This document shows positions 1-8,554 of a stretch of DNA of 64,000 nucleotides, in pieces. Source of the stretch: Bog-105 sp965277855. Lineage in GTDB: Bacteria; Acidobacteriota; Terriglobia; Bryobacterales; Bryobacteraceae. Numbering within the stretch: the first letter of the stretch is position 1; every line of letters begins with the position of its first letter. The position numbers and the translations under genes were made by a program. A model generated the notes under the pieces. The model was not told the DNA's origin. It made no database searches and saw nothing but the letters and a program-made list of their open reading frames with translations. Where the stretch lies: assembly GCA_965277855.1 (NCBI GenBank), contig OZ255847.1, forward strand, positions 4,464,001 through 4,528,000, read 5' to 3'.

Positions 1-2
1 AG

Positions 3-1397
3 CGAAGTCCGGGTCAGGACCAGCCCGATCAGGACTCGAAAGGCGAGGGGCAGGATCAGAAGCAGGGTGGAGGCCAGGATCAAAAGCAGGGCCAGGATCA
101 AAAGCAGGATAGTGGCAAAAACGACAGCAAGCCTGCCGACAAGAAAAAACCACAGGATCCGCGGCGCAAACGAACCATTCGTCTGATCGCTCTGGCTGTT
201 TTGGTGGTTGCCTTAATTGCGGCGATTCCCATCTGGGCTTATTATTCGGTCCGAGAGTCAACCGACGATGCGCAGGTGGATGGCCACGTAGTTCCGATCA
301 GCCCCCGCATCACCGGCACCATCCTTACTGTTCTGGTGAACGACAACCAGCCGGTGCGCGCCGGACAGGAACTGGTGCGTCTCGATCCGGCCGATTATCA
401 GGTCGCGCAGGCGCAGGCCGAAGCAAATCTGGCCAATGCCTTGGCGACTACCAGTGAGTCGCGGGTGAATGTTCCCGTAACCAATATCAACACGCGTTCG
501 CAAGTCAGCACCAGCACCACGCAGGTCGACAGCGGCCGGGCCGGTCTTGCCGCTGCCCAGCAAGCCGTCAATGCGGCGCGCGCGCGTATCAACACTGCCA
601 ATTCGTCTCTAGCTCAGGCGCAGGCGAATGCCATCCGCAGCCGCAAAGACCTGGAGCGCTATAAGGATCTGGTCTCGAAGGATGAAATCTCCAAGCAGGA
701 GTACGATACTGCGGTAGCCACCGCGACTGCCAACGACGCCCAGGTCAGTTCTGCTCAGGCTTCGATTAATGAAGCGCAGCACATGCTCGATCAGTCCATC
801 GCTCAAGTAGGCCAATCCAGGGCCAGTCTCGCCAGCGCGCTCGTGCAACAGCAGCAGAGCCGTGATATTCGTCCGAAACAGGTAGCGGTCAGTGAGGCCC
901 GCTACGCATCTGCACAAGCTCAGGTGAAGCAAAGCGAGGCTAGTCTAAATCAGGCCAAGTTGAACATGGGCTATACGGTTCTGCGCGCTCCAGTCGACGG
1001 TATCGTCAGCCGTAAGAATGCCGAACCTGGAATGCAAGTGTCCCCTGGCCAGCAGATCATGGCCTTAGTCCCGCTCGATGACATCTGGGTCACTGCCAAT
1101 TTCAAAGAGACGCAACTCAAAAAAATGCGCGTGGGCCAGAAGGTAGAGGTGTCGGTGGATACCTATGGAAGCAGTCACAGGTTCATGGGCCACGTCGATA
1201 GCATTGCGGCTGCCTCCGGCGCGAGATTCAGCGTACTTCCGCCCGAGAACGCAACGGGCAACTTCGTTAAGGTTGTGCAGCGCGTGCCCGTGAAACTGGT
1301 TCTCGAACCCGGTGAGAACCGCGAGCACATACTTCTGCCCGGTATGTCGGTGGTGCCTACCGTGATGTTGAACAGCGGCGCGGGCAACGCCTACTAG
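3..1397 (+). CDS. HlyD/EmrA-type membrane-fusion (periplasmic adaptor) protein, 5' partial
   Basis: Adaptor subunit of a drug or metabolite efflux pump, expected to link an inner-membrane transporter to an outer-membrane channel. The frame is open to the window edge and holds no ATG upstream, so the true start lies outside; the TTG at 201 is in the middle of the membrane helix. Visible order: a cytoplasmic tail of repeated Q-D-Q-K-Q(-G) units and a lysine-rich stretch, one transmembrane helix (about 201-245), a biotinyl-lipoyl-like half (SPRITGTI, then LVRLDPADY), a long alanine/glutamine-rich coiled coil (about 400-960), the second lipoyl half (LRAPVDGIVSRK) and a beta-barrel domain ending in LLPGMSVVPTV. 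This layout matches EmrA/HlyD_D23 proteins. Its transporter partner is presumably upstream, outside the window. The gene converges on metY with 9 bp between the stops. Confidence 0.9.
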   Translation, partial: RSPGQDQPDQDSKGEGQDQKQGGGQDQKQGQDQKQDSGKNDSKPADKKKPQDPRRKRTIRLIALAVLVVALIAAIPIWAYYSVRESTDDAQVDGHVVPISPRITGTILTVLVNDNQPVRAGQELVRLDPADYQVAQAQAEANLANALATTSESRVNVPVTNINTRSQVSTSTTQVDSGRAGLAAAQQAVNAARARINTANSSLAQAQANAIRSRKDLERYKDLVSKDEISKQEYDTAVATATANDAQVSSAQASINEAQHMLDQSIAQVGQSRASLASALVQQQQSRDIRPKQVAVSEARYASAQAQVKQSEASLNQAKLNMGYTVLRAPVDGIVSRKNAEPGMQVSPGQQIMALVPLDDIWVTANFKETQLKKMRVGQKVEVSVDTYGSSHRFMGHVDSIAAASGARFSVLPPENATGNFVKVVQRVPVKLVLEPGENREHILLPGMSVVPTVMLNSGAGNAY

Positions 1398-1406
1398 CTC
1401 TTCAAA

Positions 1407-2693
1407 TCAGGCAAGGGCTTGATTCAGGTCCCATAAGATATCGTCCAGGTCTTCGAGCCCGATGGAGAGGCGAATGAGTTCGGGCGAAACACCGGCAGCC
1501 TCCTGTTCGGCCAAGCCGAGTTGCTGGTGGGTTGTTGAAGCCGGGTGAATGACCAGGCTGCGCGCATCGCCGACGTTCGCCAGGTGCGAAAAAAGCTTCA
1601 GCTTGTTGATAAATTGCTTGCCGGCTTCGAAACCGTTCTTCAAGCCGAATGAGAATACCGCGCCCGCACCTTTGGGCGTGTATTTCAGCGCTAGTGAATG
1701 ATACGGGCTGGAAGCCAACGAGGCATATTTCACCCACGAGACAGCCGGGTGCTTTTCCAGATGTTGGGCAACAGCAGCGGCGTTCTGCAGATGACGATCC
1801 ATCCGCATGCCAAGCGTTTCGACACCTTGCAGGAAAAGGAACGCATTAAAAGGGCTGACGCAGGGGCCGATATCGCGCAGGCCTTCCACACGCGCCTTGA
1901 TGATGAAACTGATTTTGCCAAAGGTGTCCCAGAACTTGAGTCCGTGATAAGCGGGAGATGGTTCGGTGAACTGCGGAAACTGGCCGTTATTCCAGGGAAA
2001 GTTGCCGCTGTCGACGATCATGCCGCCGATCGAAGTGCCGTGGCCCCCGATAAATTTCGTCAGCGAATGAAGAACGATATCTGCGCCGTGCTCGATTGGC
2101 CGAGTGACGTACGGGGTGGCGAAGGTGTTGTCGATCACGAGCGGGATTTTGTGCTCGTGCGCGATCTTTGAAACAGCTTCGATATCGAGCACATTGCTGC
2201 GCGGGTTGCTGATGGTTTCGGCGTAGAGCAGTTTCGTTTTCGGCGTGATGGCCTTGCGGAAGTTTTCCGGGTCGTCGGGCTCGACAAAGGAGAAGTCGTA
2301 TCCCAGGCGGCGCATGGTCACGTCGAATTGAGTGTATGTGCCGCCGTACAGAGTACTGGCCGAAACGATGTGATCGCCCGGCGCGGCTAGAGTCGTGATC
2401 GCCAGGAACTGCGCGGCCTGGCCGCTGGCCAGTGCGAGCGCCGCGACACCGCCTTCTAATGACGCTACACGCTCTTCGAGAACGGCCGTCGTCGGATTCA
2501 TGATCCGCGTATAAATGTTGCCGAACTCCTGCAGGCCAAAGAGGCGCGCTGCGTGATCGGAATCGTCAAAGGTGAACGATGTTGTCTGGTAAATCGGCAC
2601 GGCGCGGGCATGCGTGGCGGGGTCGGGATCATAGCCGGCATGCAAGGCGCGCGTGTTGAAGCCGAGAGGACGATCGAGGTCTTTGAGGGCCAT
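1407..2693 (-). CDS. metY: O-acetylhomoserine aminocarboxypropyltransferase (sulfhydrylase), Cys/Met metabolism PLP enzyme
   Basis: PLP-dependent enzyme predicted to make homocysteine from O-acetylhomoserine and sulfide. The protein is about 428 aa, the normal MetY length, which is longer than MetB or MetC. It opens with the typical GFNTRALHAGYDPDP stretch and contains YTRIMNPTT, the cofactor loop ASGQAAQFLAITTL, and the Schiff-base lysine in HSLTKFIGGHGTSIGG. The late insertion and the C-terminal LIRLSIGLEDLDDILWDL are typical of the family. The ATG at 2693 is preferred; a GTG two codons upstream (2699) is also possible. It lies 24 bp downstream of lnt on the same strand and could be read through from lipA-lnt. 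No SAM or cobalamin riboswitch is possible in that short gap. Confidence 0.93.
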   Translation of the reverse strand: MALKDLDRPLGFNTRALHAGYDPDPATHARAVPIYQTTSFTFDDSDHAARLFGLQEFGNIYTRIMNPTTAVLEERVASLEGGVAALALASGQAAQFLAITTLAAPGDHIVSASTLYGGTYTQFDVTMRRLGYDFSFVEPDDPENFRKAITPKTKLLYAETISNPRSNVLDIEAVSKIAHEHKIPLVIDNTFATPYVTRPIEHGADIVLHSLTKFIGGHGTSIGGMIVDSGNFPWNNGQFPQFTEPSPAYHGLKFWDTFGKISFIIKARVEGLRDIGPCVSPFNAFLFLQGVETLGMRMDRHLQNAAAVAQHLEKHPAVSWVKYASLASSPYHSLALKYTPKGAGAVFSFGLKNGFEAGKQFINKLKLFSHLANVGDARSLVIHPASTTHQQLGLAEQEAAGVSPELIRLSIGLEDLDDILWDLNQALA

Positions 2694-2717
2694 AAGCACC
2701 CAGTATAGATGCGATGT

Positions 2718-4220
2718 CTATCGGGAATGAGGTCTTGCTAAGCGGCCTGCAAACAAGTTGAGCACACTAAGGCTAAGTCCAACCGCCAGGCAACCCCAGG
2801 CGAACCAGTCACCATGCCGGGTGTAAAAGGTGGTGCTGCTAATCAAGCCGTACTTAATAGGAGAGGCGACTTGCTGGTAGAGCGGGAAACGGCGTGTGAT
2901 GCGGCCGGCCGGATCGATGATGGCGGTGATGCCGTCGTTGGTGGAGCGAATGAGAAAGCGGCGGTTCTCGACGGCCCGCATACGGGCGATGAGCAGGTGC
3001 TGTTCACGAGCTTCCGACCGTCCGAAATAGGCGTCATTCGAAAGATTGACCAGAACGTTGGCGCCGCGCCGGGCGAACTGGCGGACGAGGTCCGGGAAAG
3101 CGGATTCATAGCAGATGAACACGCCGAGACGCTGTTTCCCCGCTGGAAGCACGCTGATATTTTGTCCGGGCGCGAAATCGCCTGCTTCACGGGTGATGCG
3201 ATTGACGAAAGAAAACAGCGGCGGAACAAATTCCCCGAAAGGAACAAGATCGATTTTGTCGTACCGACCTATCTCCGAGCCATTCGGACCGAGCAGCAAA
3301 GCCGTGTTCATGGGCTGATGCTGGCCGGTGTAGGCGACGGTACCGAAGAGAAAGTAGCCGTGTCTGGCAGCGGTCTCGTTGGCCTGTTGGCGGAAGACGG
3401 GATCGTCGAAATAGTAGAGGGGCGCGGGTAATTCGGGCCAGATGACGAGTGGGGCTGGCAGCAGATTTGAAAGCAGATTGAGGCGGCGTTCGATCTGCTC
3501 CTGAACGACGCCTGTCCAATCGAGATCGGGGTCAAGATTAGGCTGTACGACCAGAGCAGTTTCAACAGCAGGAAGCCCTTGCGGGATGGCGGGAAAGAAA
3601 TACAGAACGCCGAGTGCAGCTAGCGGCAGAAGCCAAACGCGTGGATAACGTAAAATCACGCAGGCCAGCGCGGCAGCCGTTAGGGCGAAAACAAACGAGA
3701 TCCCATACACGCCCAGGAAAGGAGCGAGCCGCAAAGGCAGAGACATGTCGATGCCCGCATTCCCTAGATCGAGCCAGGCAAAGCCGAAGGTGCCGTGGGT
3801 GCGCTCGAGACCTACCCAGAGAGCAGCGACTGCGGGAAGCGCGTAAGCGCGCCACATCAATGGACCAGCGAGCCAGCTGAACACCGCCAGGTGCAGGCCC
3901 TTCAATATGGCGAAAAGAAAGAAGGAGCCCCAACCGCCCCAACGGCCCATCCCGCCATGGAATTCGAGTACGAACTGGATCCAGGTACAGAGAAAGAACC
4001 AGAAGAAAATGCCGGCCGCCCAGCCATAGACAAAACGCTGCCACCCGTCCGAAGTGCGCGCCAGCGCCACCAGCAAAGGCGCAAGGGCGAAGGGAGCGAG
4101 CCAGCGGAAGTCGAATTTGGGCAGCGCGAGCAAGAGCAGTGCTGCTGTTAAGAGCGCCAGCAGACAATGCAGGAGAACCCGGCGGGAATGCGGTCCCCAG
4201 AGCGGGAACAGCCTAGGCAT
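2718..4220 (-). CDS. lnt: apolipoprotein N-acyltransferase
   Basis: Inner-membrane enzyme that adds the third acyl chain to the N-terminal cysteine of lipoproteins. The 500-aa protein has about six to seven membrane helices in the first 200 residues, then a periplasmic carbon-nitrogen hydrolase domain. The catalytic triad is visible: Glu in VIWPELPAP (near residue 260), Lys in GRYDKIDLVPFGEF (near 319) and Cys in GVFICYESAFPD (near 370). A C-terminal helix follows. The open frame extends to 4472, but that extension is antisense-like read-through into lipA. The ATG at 4220 (MPRLFPLWG) overlaps the lipA stop by 8 bp, which points to translational coupling and fixes the start. Confidence 0.95.
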   Translation of the reverse strand: MPRLFPLWGPHSRRVLLHCLLALLTAALLLLALPKFDFRWLAPFALAPLLVALARTSDGWQRFVYGWAAGIFFWFFLCTWIQFVLEFHGGMGRWGGWGSFFLFAILKGLHLAVFSWLAGPLMWRAYALPAVAALWVGLERTHGTFGFAWLDLGNAGIDMSLPLRLAPFLGVYGISFVFALTAAALACVILRYPRVWLLPLAALGVLYFFPAIPQGLPAVETALVVQPNLDPDLDWTGVVQEQIERRLNLLSNLLPAPLVIWPELPAPLYYFDDPVFRQQANETAARHGYFLFGTVAYTGQHQPMNTALLLGPNGSEIGRYDKIDLVPFGEFVPPLFSFVNRITREAGDFAPGQNISVLPAGKQRLGVFICYESAFPDLVRQFARRGANVLVNLSNDAYFGRSEAREQHLLIARMRAVENRRFLIRSTNDGITAIIDPAGRITRRFPLYQQVASPIKYGLISSTTFYTRHGDWFAWGCLAVGLSLSVLNLFAGRLARPHSR

Positions 4221-5136
4221 GCTCAGGAGCGGCAGCTTCGCTGACCCGGTCGGCCATATAGGAACTACGTACGAAAGGCCCGCTGAAAACCATCTTGAAG
4301 CCGATTCCCATGCCGTAATCGCGATAGGCGTCGAATTTGGCCGGAGTGACGTATTCAGCCACCGGGAGATTGCGCCGGGTCGGCTGAAGATATTGGCCGA
4401 GCGTCGCGACGTCGACGTTCGAGGCGTGGAGATCGCGCAAGACGGCTTGTACTTCGTCGACCGACTCACCAAGTCCAGCCATCAAACCGGATTTAGTCAG
4501 CGCCACGGGACGATGTTCTTTTGCGAAGCGCAGCACGCGCAGCGACTGTTGATAATCGGCCTGGGGGCGCACGCGGCGGTAAAGTCGCGGCACGGTCTCC
4601 ATGTTGTGATTGAAAACGTGCGGTCCGGCATCGAGGACACGGGCCACGGCTTCCAGATCTCCGCAGAAATCCGGCGTGAGCACTTCCACTTGCGATCCTG
4701 GCAGAGCCTGGCGAACCTGGCGGACTGTCTCCGCGAAATGGTGCGACCCGCCGTCTGGCAGATCGTCGCGATTCACGGAAGTAATCACCACGTAGCGTAA
4801 CTTCATGCGAGCGGCCATGTCGGCAACGTGCTGAGGTTCGTCGCCGTCGAGCGAAAATTCGCGTTTGGCGGCCGAACCTTTCGGTACCGAGCAAAAAGCA
4901 CAGCCGCGCGTGCAAAGATTCCCCAGAATCATGAAAGTGGCCGCACCCCGATTGAAACACTCATGAATGTTGGGGCAGCGGGCCGATTCGCAAACCGTAT
5001 GCAGCCGTTTTTCGCGTAATTCCGCCTTTAACGCGTGAACCGCTTCGAAGTGCGTACCGCCTTTACGCAGCCATGCCGGGAGGCGCGGCGCGGCGGACGG
5101 AGTACTCGGGCTTTCTATAGAAACTAGTGAATTCAT
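4213..5136 (-). CDS. lipA: lipoyl synthase (radical SAM)
   Basis: Inserts two sulfur atoms into protein-bound octanoyl groups to make lipoyl cofactors for 2-oxoacid dehydrogenases and the glycine cleavage system. The protein is about 307 aa from the ATG at 5136 (MNSLVSIESP); the open frame continues 39 codons further without family similarity. The auxiliary-cluster cysteines lie in CESARCPNIHEC, the radical-SAM cysteines in CTRGCAFCSV, and the family signature VDVATLGQYLQPT is present near the C-terminus. No clear ribosome site precedes the ATG. The gene is divergent from the exopolysaccharide locus, with about 120 bp of shared upstream sequence, and leads a lipA-lnt-metY run. Pairing lipA with lnt is unusual, since lipA more often sits with lipB. 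Confidence 0.95.
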   Translation of the reverse strand: MNSLVSIESPSTPSAAPRLPAWLRKGGTHFEAVHALKAELREKRLHTVCESARCPNIHECFNRGAATFMILGNLCTRGCAFCSVPKGSAAKREFSLDGDEPQHVADMAARMKLRYVVITSVNRDDLPDGGSHHFAETVRQVRQALPGSQVEVLTPDFCGDLEAVARVLDAGPHVFNHNMETVPRLYRRVRPQADYQQSLRVLRFAKEHRPVALTKSGLMAGLGESVDEVQAVLRDLHASNVDVATLGQYLQPTRRNLPVAEYVTPAKFDAYRDYGMGIGFKMVFSGPFVRSSYMADRVSEAAAPEHA

Positions 5137-5258
5137 GGAAACGGGGCTGCTTTTATTGTGGCATCGCTGACTTTGGCGCAACTGCCGCAGAAGTACTCCC
5201 ACGCGCCGGATAGACGGCTGGAAAAGGTTAGAATAAGACCTGCTATTCGCCATTTAGC

Positions 5259-6215
5259 ATGAAACAGATCGCCGTTCTGCTGCTGTTATCGAGTCTTTCG
5301 TTTGGGCAGGACACAGACTTGTCCGCAGGCGGCCCGAGCGCTTCGATGACGCAAGTTGGTAGTCTGCCAGTGCAACGCGTTGGGCCCGACGATTTGCTCA
5401 GCATCTCGGTATCGGACTGCCCGGAGCTGACGAAGAACTTTCGCGTCACGTCGAACGGCACGCTGGTGCTGCCGCTTTTGAAGGAACGAATTCAGGCGAG
5501 CGGCAAAATGCCCGGCGAGATTGAGAGCGAGCTTTCCGTGGCGCTGGTGAAAGAACAACTGTTGGTGCAGCCGGTAGTATCCGTATCGGTGGCTGAATAT
5601 CGTAGCTTGCCGGTGAGTGTGCTGGGCGCAGTAAGAAGGCCGATCACCTTTCAGGCGGCGGGCGGTGTGAGTTTGCTCGACGCTCTGACGCGGGCGGACG
5701 GCTTGAGCGCGGATGCCGGCTCCGAGATCCTGGTATCGCATCCCCACGCCGCGGGCACTCCGGGCGGCGACCTGATCCAGCGCATTTCGGTGAAGCAGTT
5801 GATCGACGGCGCCGATCCGAGTTTGAATGTGCGGCTCAACGGCGGCGAGGAGATCCGGGTACCCTCGGCCGGCCGTGTGTACGTGATCGGAAATGTAAAG
5901 AGAACAGGCGTTTTCCCGATTGAGGATGGCAATGACACGACCGTGCTGAAGGTGATCGCGCAATCGGAAGGCTTGCTGCCCTACACAAACAAAGATGCTG
6001 TGATTTATCGCCGGGAAGCCAACAAGAACGACCGCAGCGAGATCCCCGTACAACTGACGCGCGTGATGGAGCACAAATCACCCGATGTCCGGCTGCAAGC
6101 CAACGACATTTTGTACATCCCGGACAGCAGGAGCAAACGAATCTCCGCCGAGACCATTCGGACCATCACGGGCTTTGGAGTTTCAGCGGGAACAGGACTG
6201 CTGATCTGGAAATAA
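5259..6215 (+). CDS. polysaccharide export protein (Wza-like, Poly_export/SLBB)
   Basis: Outer-membrane or periplasmic export component for exopolysaccharide. The 318-aa protein has a short signal peptide (MKQIAVLLLLSSLSFGQ), a Poly_export domain beginning at VGPDDLLSISV (about residues 45-120), then two SLBB-type segments (VSVLGAVRRPITFQ and VYVIGNVKRTGVFPI). The C-terminus is a short hydrophobic stretch ending ISAETIRTITGFGVSAGTGLL-like, where Wza places its amphipathic membrane-crossing helix. No lipobox cysteine is seen at the signal cleavage site, unlike E. coli Wza. It is the first gene of a plus-strand cluster with the Wzc-like kinase 19 bp downstream, so the two should work together in the export machine. 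Confidence 0.88.
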   Translation: MKQIAVLLLLSSLSFGQDTDLSAGGPSASMTQVGSLPVQRVGPDDLLSISVSDCPELTKNFRVTSNGTLVLPLLKERIQASGKMPGEIESELSVALVKEQLLVQPVVSVSVAEYRSLPVSVLGAVRRPITFQAAGGVSLLDALTRADGLSADAGSEILVSHPHAAGTPGGDLIQRISVKQLIDGADPSLNVRLNGGEEIRVPSAGRVYVIGNVKRTGVFPIEDGNDTTVLKVIAQSEGLLPYTNKDAVIYRREANKNDRSEIPVQLTRVMEHKSPDVRLQANDILYIPDSRSKRISAETIRTITGFGVSAGTGLLIWK

Positions 6216-6234
6216 CCAATTTCACGAGTTCTGA

Positions 6235-8541
6235 ATGAAGCAACTCGAGCGCGTAAAATCCGAACTGATCGATCCCCGCCGGCTGCCGCAGTTCATCGAT
6301 GGGCCGCCGTATCCGGAATTCGAAGCGGCGCGCCCCACGGTGCCGCCGATTCACTATCTGCTGGTCGTCTACCGGCAGAAATGGCGCATCATCGGGTTTG
6401 TCGCGGCTTGCCTTCTGATCACTTACTTGATCGTTTCGCGGTTGACTCCGATTTATGAAGCCACTGCGAAGATGGATGTGGACCGGCGCATCCCGGCCGG
6501 AGTCGTGGGGCAGGAAGCCGCACAGGGAACAACCGGCGACGATGCGGATGCCTTCATGGCAACGCAGGCCGAACTGATTCAATCGGACGGAGTGCTGCGG
6601 CCGGTGGCGGAGCGTTTCAATCTGCTGGAAAAAGAAAGCCAGCTGGCCAAGCTACCGGCCGAGCGCGCGCGCCGCAAATCGGATGCGCCCGTTTACCTGA
6701 ACAGTCTCAAAATCGAGCGGCCGCTCAATACTTATCTGCTCGACATCTGCTATCGCTCGCCCGATCCGCAGCTCGCGGCGGACGTCGCGAACGCCATCGC
6801 GCAGTCGTACCTGGAACATACCTTTACCATTCGCCTGCAGTCTTCCAATGCGCTCGCAGCGTTCATGGATAAGCAGCTCGATGAACTCAAAGCCAAGATG
6901 GAGCGATCCGATATGGCTTTGGCCAAATTCGAGCAACAGCTTAATGTCATCAATCCGGAAGACAAAACAAACATCCTGTCGTCGCGGTTGCTGCAATTGA
7001 ACACGGAGTTTACCAATGCGCAAGGTGAGCGGGTGCGGAAGGAAGCGGCGTTCCACAGCCTGCAATCAGGGTCGATCGCGGCCGCGGAAGTATCTGGCCA
7101 GGGCGAAGAGCTCAACCGTCTGCAGGATCGTCTAAACCAGGCCAAGCAGCATCTGGCAACGATTGGGTCCATCTATGGCCCGGCCCATCAGGAATATCGC
7201 AAGGCTGCGAATGATCTTACGGAAGTGCAACGCCAGTTCGAGGAGATGCGGCAGAGCGTGGCGCAGCGCGTGGAGACCGATTATCGCCAGGCGTTAACGC
7301 GCGAACAAATGCTGGGCAAGGCGGTGGACACGACGAAGGCCGAATACGACCAGCTGAACGCGCATTCCTTTGAATACCAGCAACTCAAACGGGAAGCCGA
7401 TACCAATAAGGCTCTGTACAGTGATTTGGAACGGCGCATCAAGGAGGCCGGCATCAACGCTGGTTTTCAAAACAGTTCGATTCGGATCGCGGATCTGGCC
7501 AGACCGCCCGATAGCCCGATATATCCGCGCAAGACGCTCTATCTGGCGATGGCTTTCTTGATCTCGTTCATCACCGCCCTTTGCGCAGCCATTCTGGCGG
7601 ATGTCTTGGACAATTCAATTCGAGATCCGGAACAAGCCGCGCATGCTTTGGACACAAGCGTCCTCGGCACTCTGCCCACGGTGAAAGAAATGCGGCGGCA
7701 GATGACGCCCGCTCCGCCAGTCTTGACGGCTGCCGGGACGGTTGATGAGGGAAGCGAGGCGGCGCCGCTCTACGACCAGGCTAAATTTTTCGAGCCGGCG
7801 AGCAAGCCGCCAAATACGCGGCCGAAAAAACGAAAGCACGGTCTCTATGCGGGCGCAGGGAAAAGCGATGGCATTTCTTCCTACGAAGAAGCTATCCGCA
7901 CGCTAAGGCACTCCATCCTGCTGCCGGATTTCGACCGCAATGTCCACTCGCTTTTGTTGACGAGTGCGGCGCCGGCTGAAGGCAAGTCGACAGCCATCAT
8001 CCACCTGGCAATCGCCCATGCCGAGCAGGGCAAACGGACACTGATTATCGATGCCGATCTGCGCCGGCCGAGCATTCACAAAAAGCTGAATTTGGAGGGC
8101 GGACAGGGGCTCTCGAACGTTTTGCTGGGAGAACTGCGCTGGCGTGATGGCGTTTTCCGGACCGATGTTTTGCCGGAGCTGGATGTGCTGCCTGCCGGCA
8201 CTGCTTCACGCCGCGCTTCGGATTTGATCGGGGCAATGATGATCGACATTCTGGACGAAGCTGCTAAAGAATACGACCTGATTTTCGTGGATGCGCCGCC
8301 GCTGCTTGGATTCGCCGAAACCATGCAGATCGCCACCGCAGTGGACGGTGTGGTAGTGATTGCGCGCGCCGGGCAGACAAGCCGGAAAGCGGTGGCCACC
8401 GTGCTGGCAACGCTGAAGCGGCTGCGGGCAAATTCTATTGGCTTGGTTTTGAACGAAGTCGATAAGAACAGCACGCACGGCTATTACTATTACGGCAATT
8501 ACCGCAAGTATTACGCACAAGCGTCGGAGCAGGACGCTTGA
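6235..8541 (+). CDS. Wzc-like polysaccharide co-polymerase fused to bacterial tyrosine autokinase
   Basis: Controls chain length and export of the polysaccharide through cycles of autophosphorylation. The 768-aa protein has a Wzz-type periplasmic domain flanked by two membrane helices (about residues 50-70 and 433-455) with a long coiled coil between them. The cytoplasmic BY-kinase domain carries Walker A APAEGKST (about 579-586), Walker A' LIIDADLRRP (about 602-611) and Walker B DLIFVDAPP (about 681-689). The tail has the expected tyrosine cluster, GYYYYGNYRKYY (about 749-760), the autophosphorylation site in Wzc/Etk. Kinase and co-polymerase are fused, as in proteobacterial Wzc and unlike the split CapA/CapB of Firmicutes. 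No cognate tyrosine phosphatase gene is seen in the window. Confidence 0.95.
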   Translation: MKQLERVKSELIDPRRLPQFIDGPPYPEFEAARPTVPPIHYLLVVYRQKWRIIGFVAACLLITYLIVSRLTPIYEATAKMDVDRRIPAGVVGQEAAQGTTGDDADAFMATQAELIQSDGVLRPVAERFNLLEKESQLAKLPAERARRKSDAPVYLNSLKIERPLNTYLLDICYRSPDPQLAADVANAIAQSYLEHTFTIRLQSSNALAAFMDKQLDELKAKMERSDMALAKFEQQLNVINPEDKTNILSSRLLQLNTEFTNAQGERVRKEAAFHSLQSGSIAAAEVSGQGEELNRLQDRLNQAKQHLATIGSIYGPAHQEYRKAANDLTEVQRQFEEMRQSVAQRVETDYRQALTREQMLGKAVDTTKAEYDQLNAHSFEYQQLKREADTNKALYSDLERRIKEAGINAGFQNSSIRIADLARPPDSPIYPRKTLYLAMAFLISFITALCAAILADVLDNSIRDPEQAAHALDTSVLGTLPTVKEMRRQMTPAPPVLTAAGTVDEGSEAAPLYDQAKFFEPASKPPNTRPKKRKHGLYAGAGKSDGISSYEEAIRTLRHSILLPDFDRNVHSLLLTSAAPAEGKSTAIIHLAIAHAEQGKRTLIIDADLRRPSIHKKLNLEGGQGLSNVLLGELRWRDGVFRTDVLPELDVLPAGTASRRASDLIGAMMIDILDEAAKEYDLIFVDAPPLLGFAETMQIATAVDGVVVIARAGQTSRKAVATVLATLKRLRANSIGLVLNEVDKNSTHGYYYYGNYRKYYAQASEQDA

Positions 8542-8554
8542 TTTACTCCGGGCG

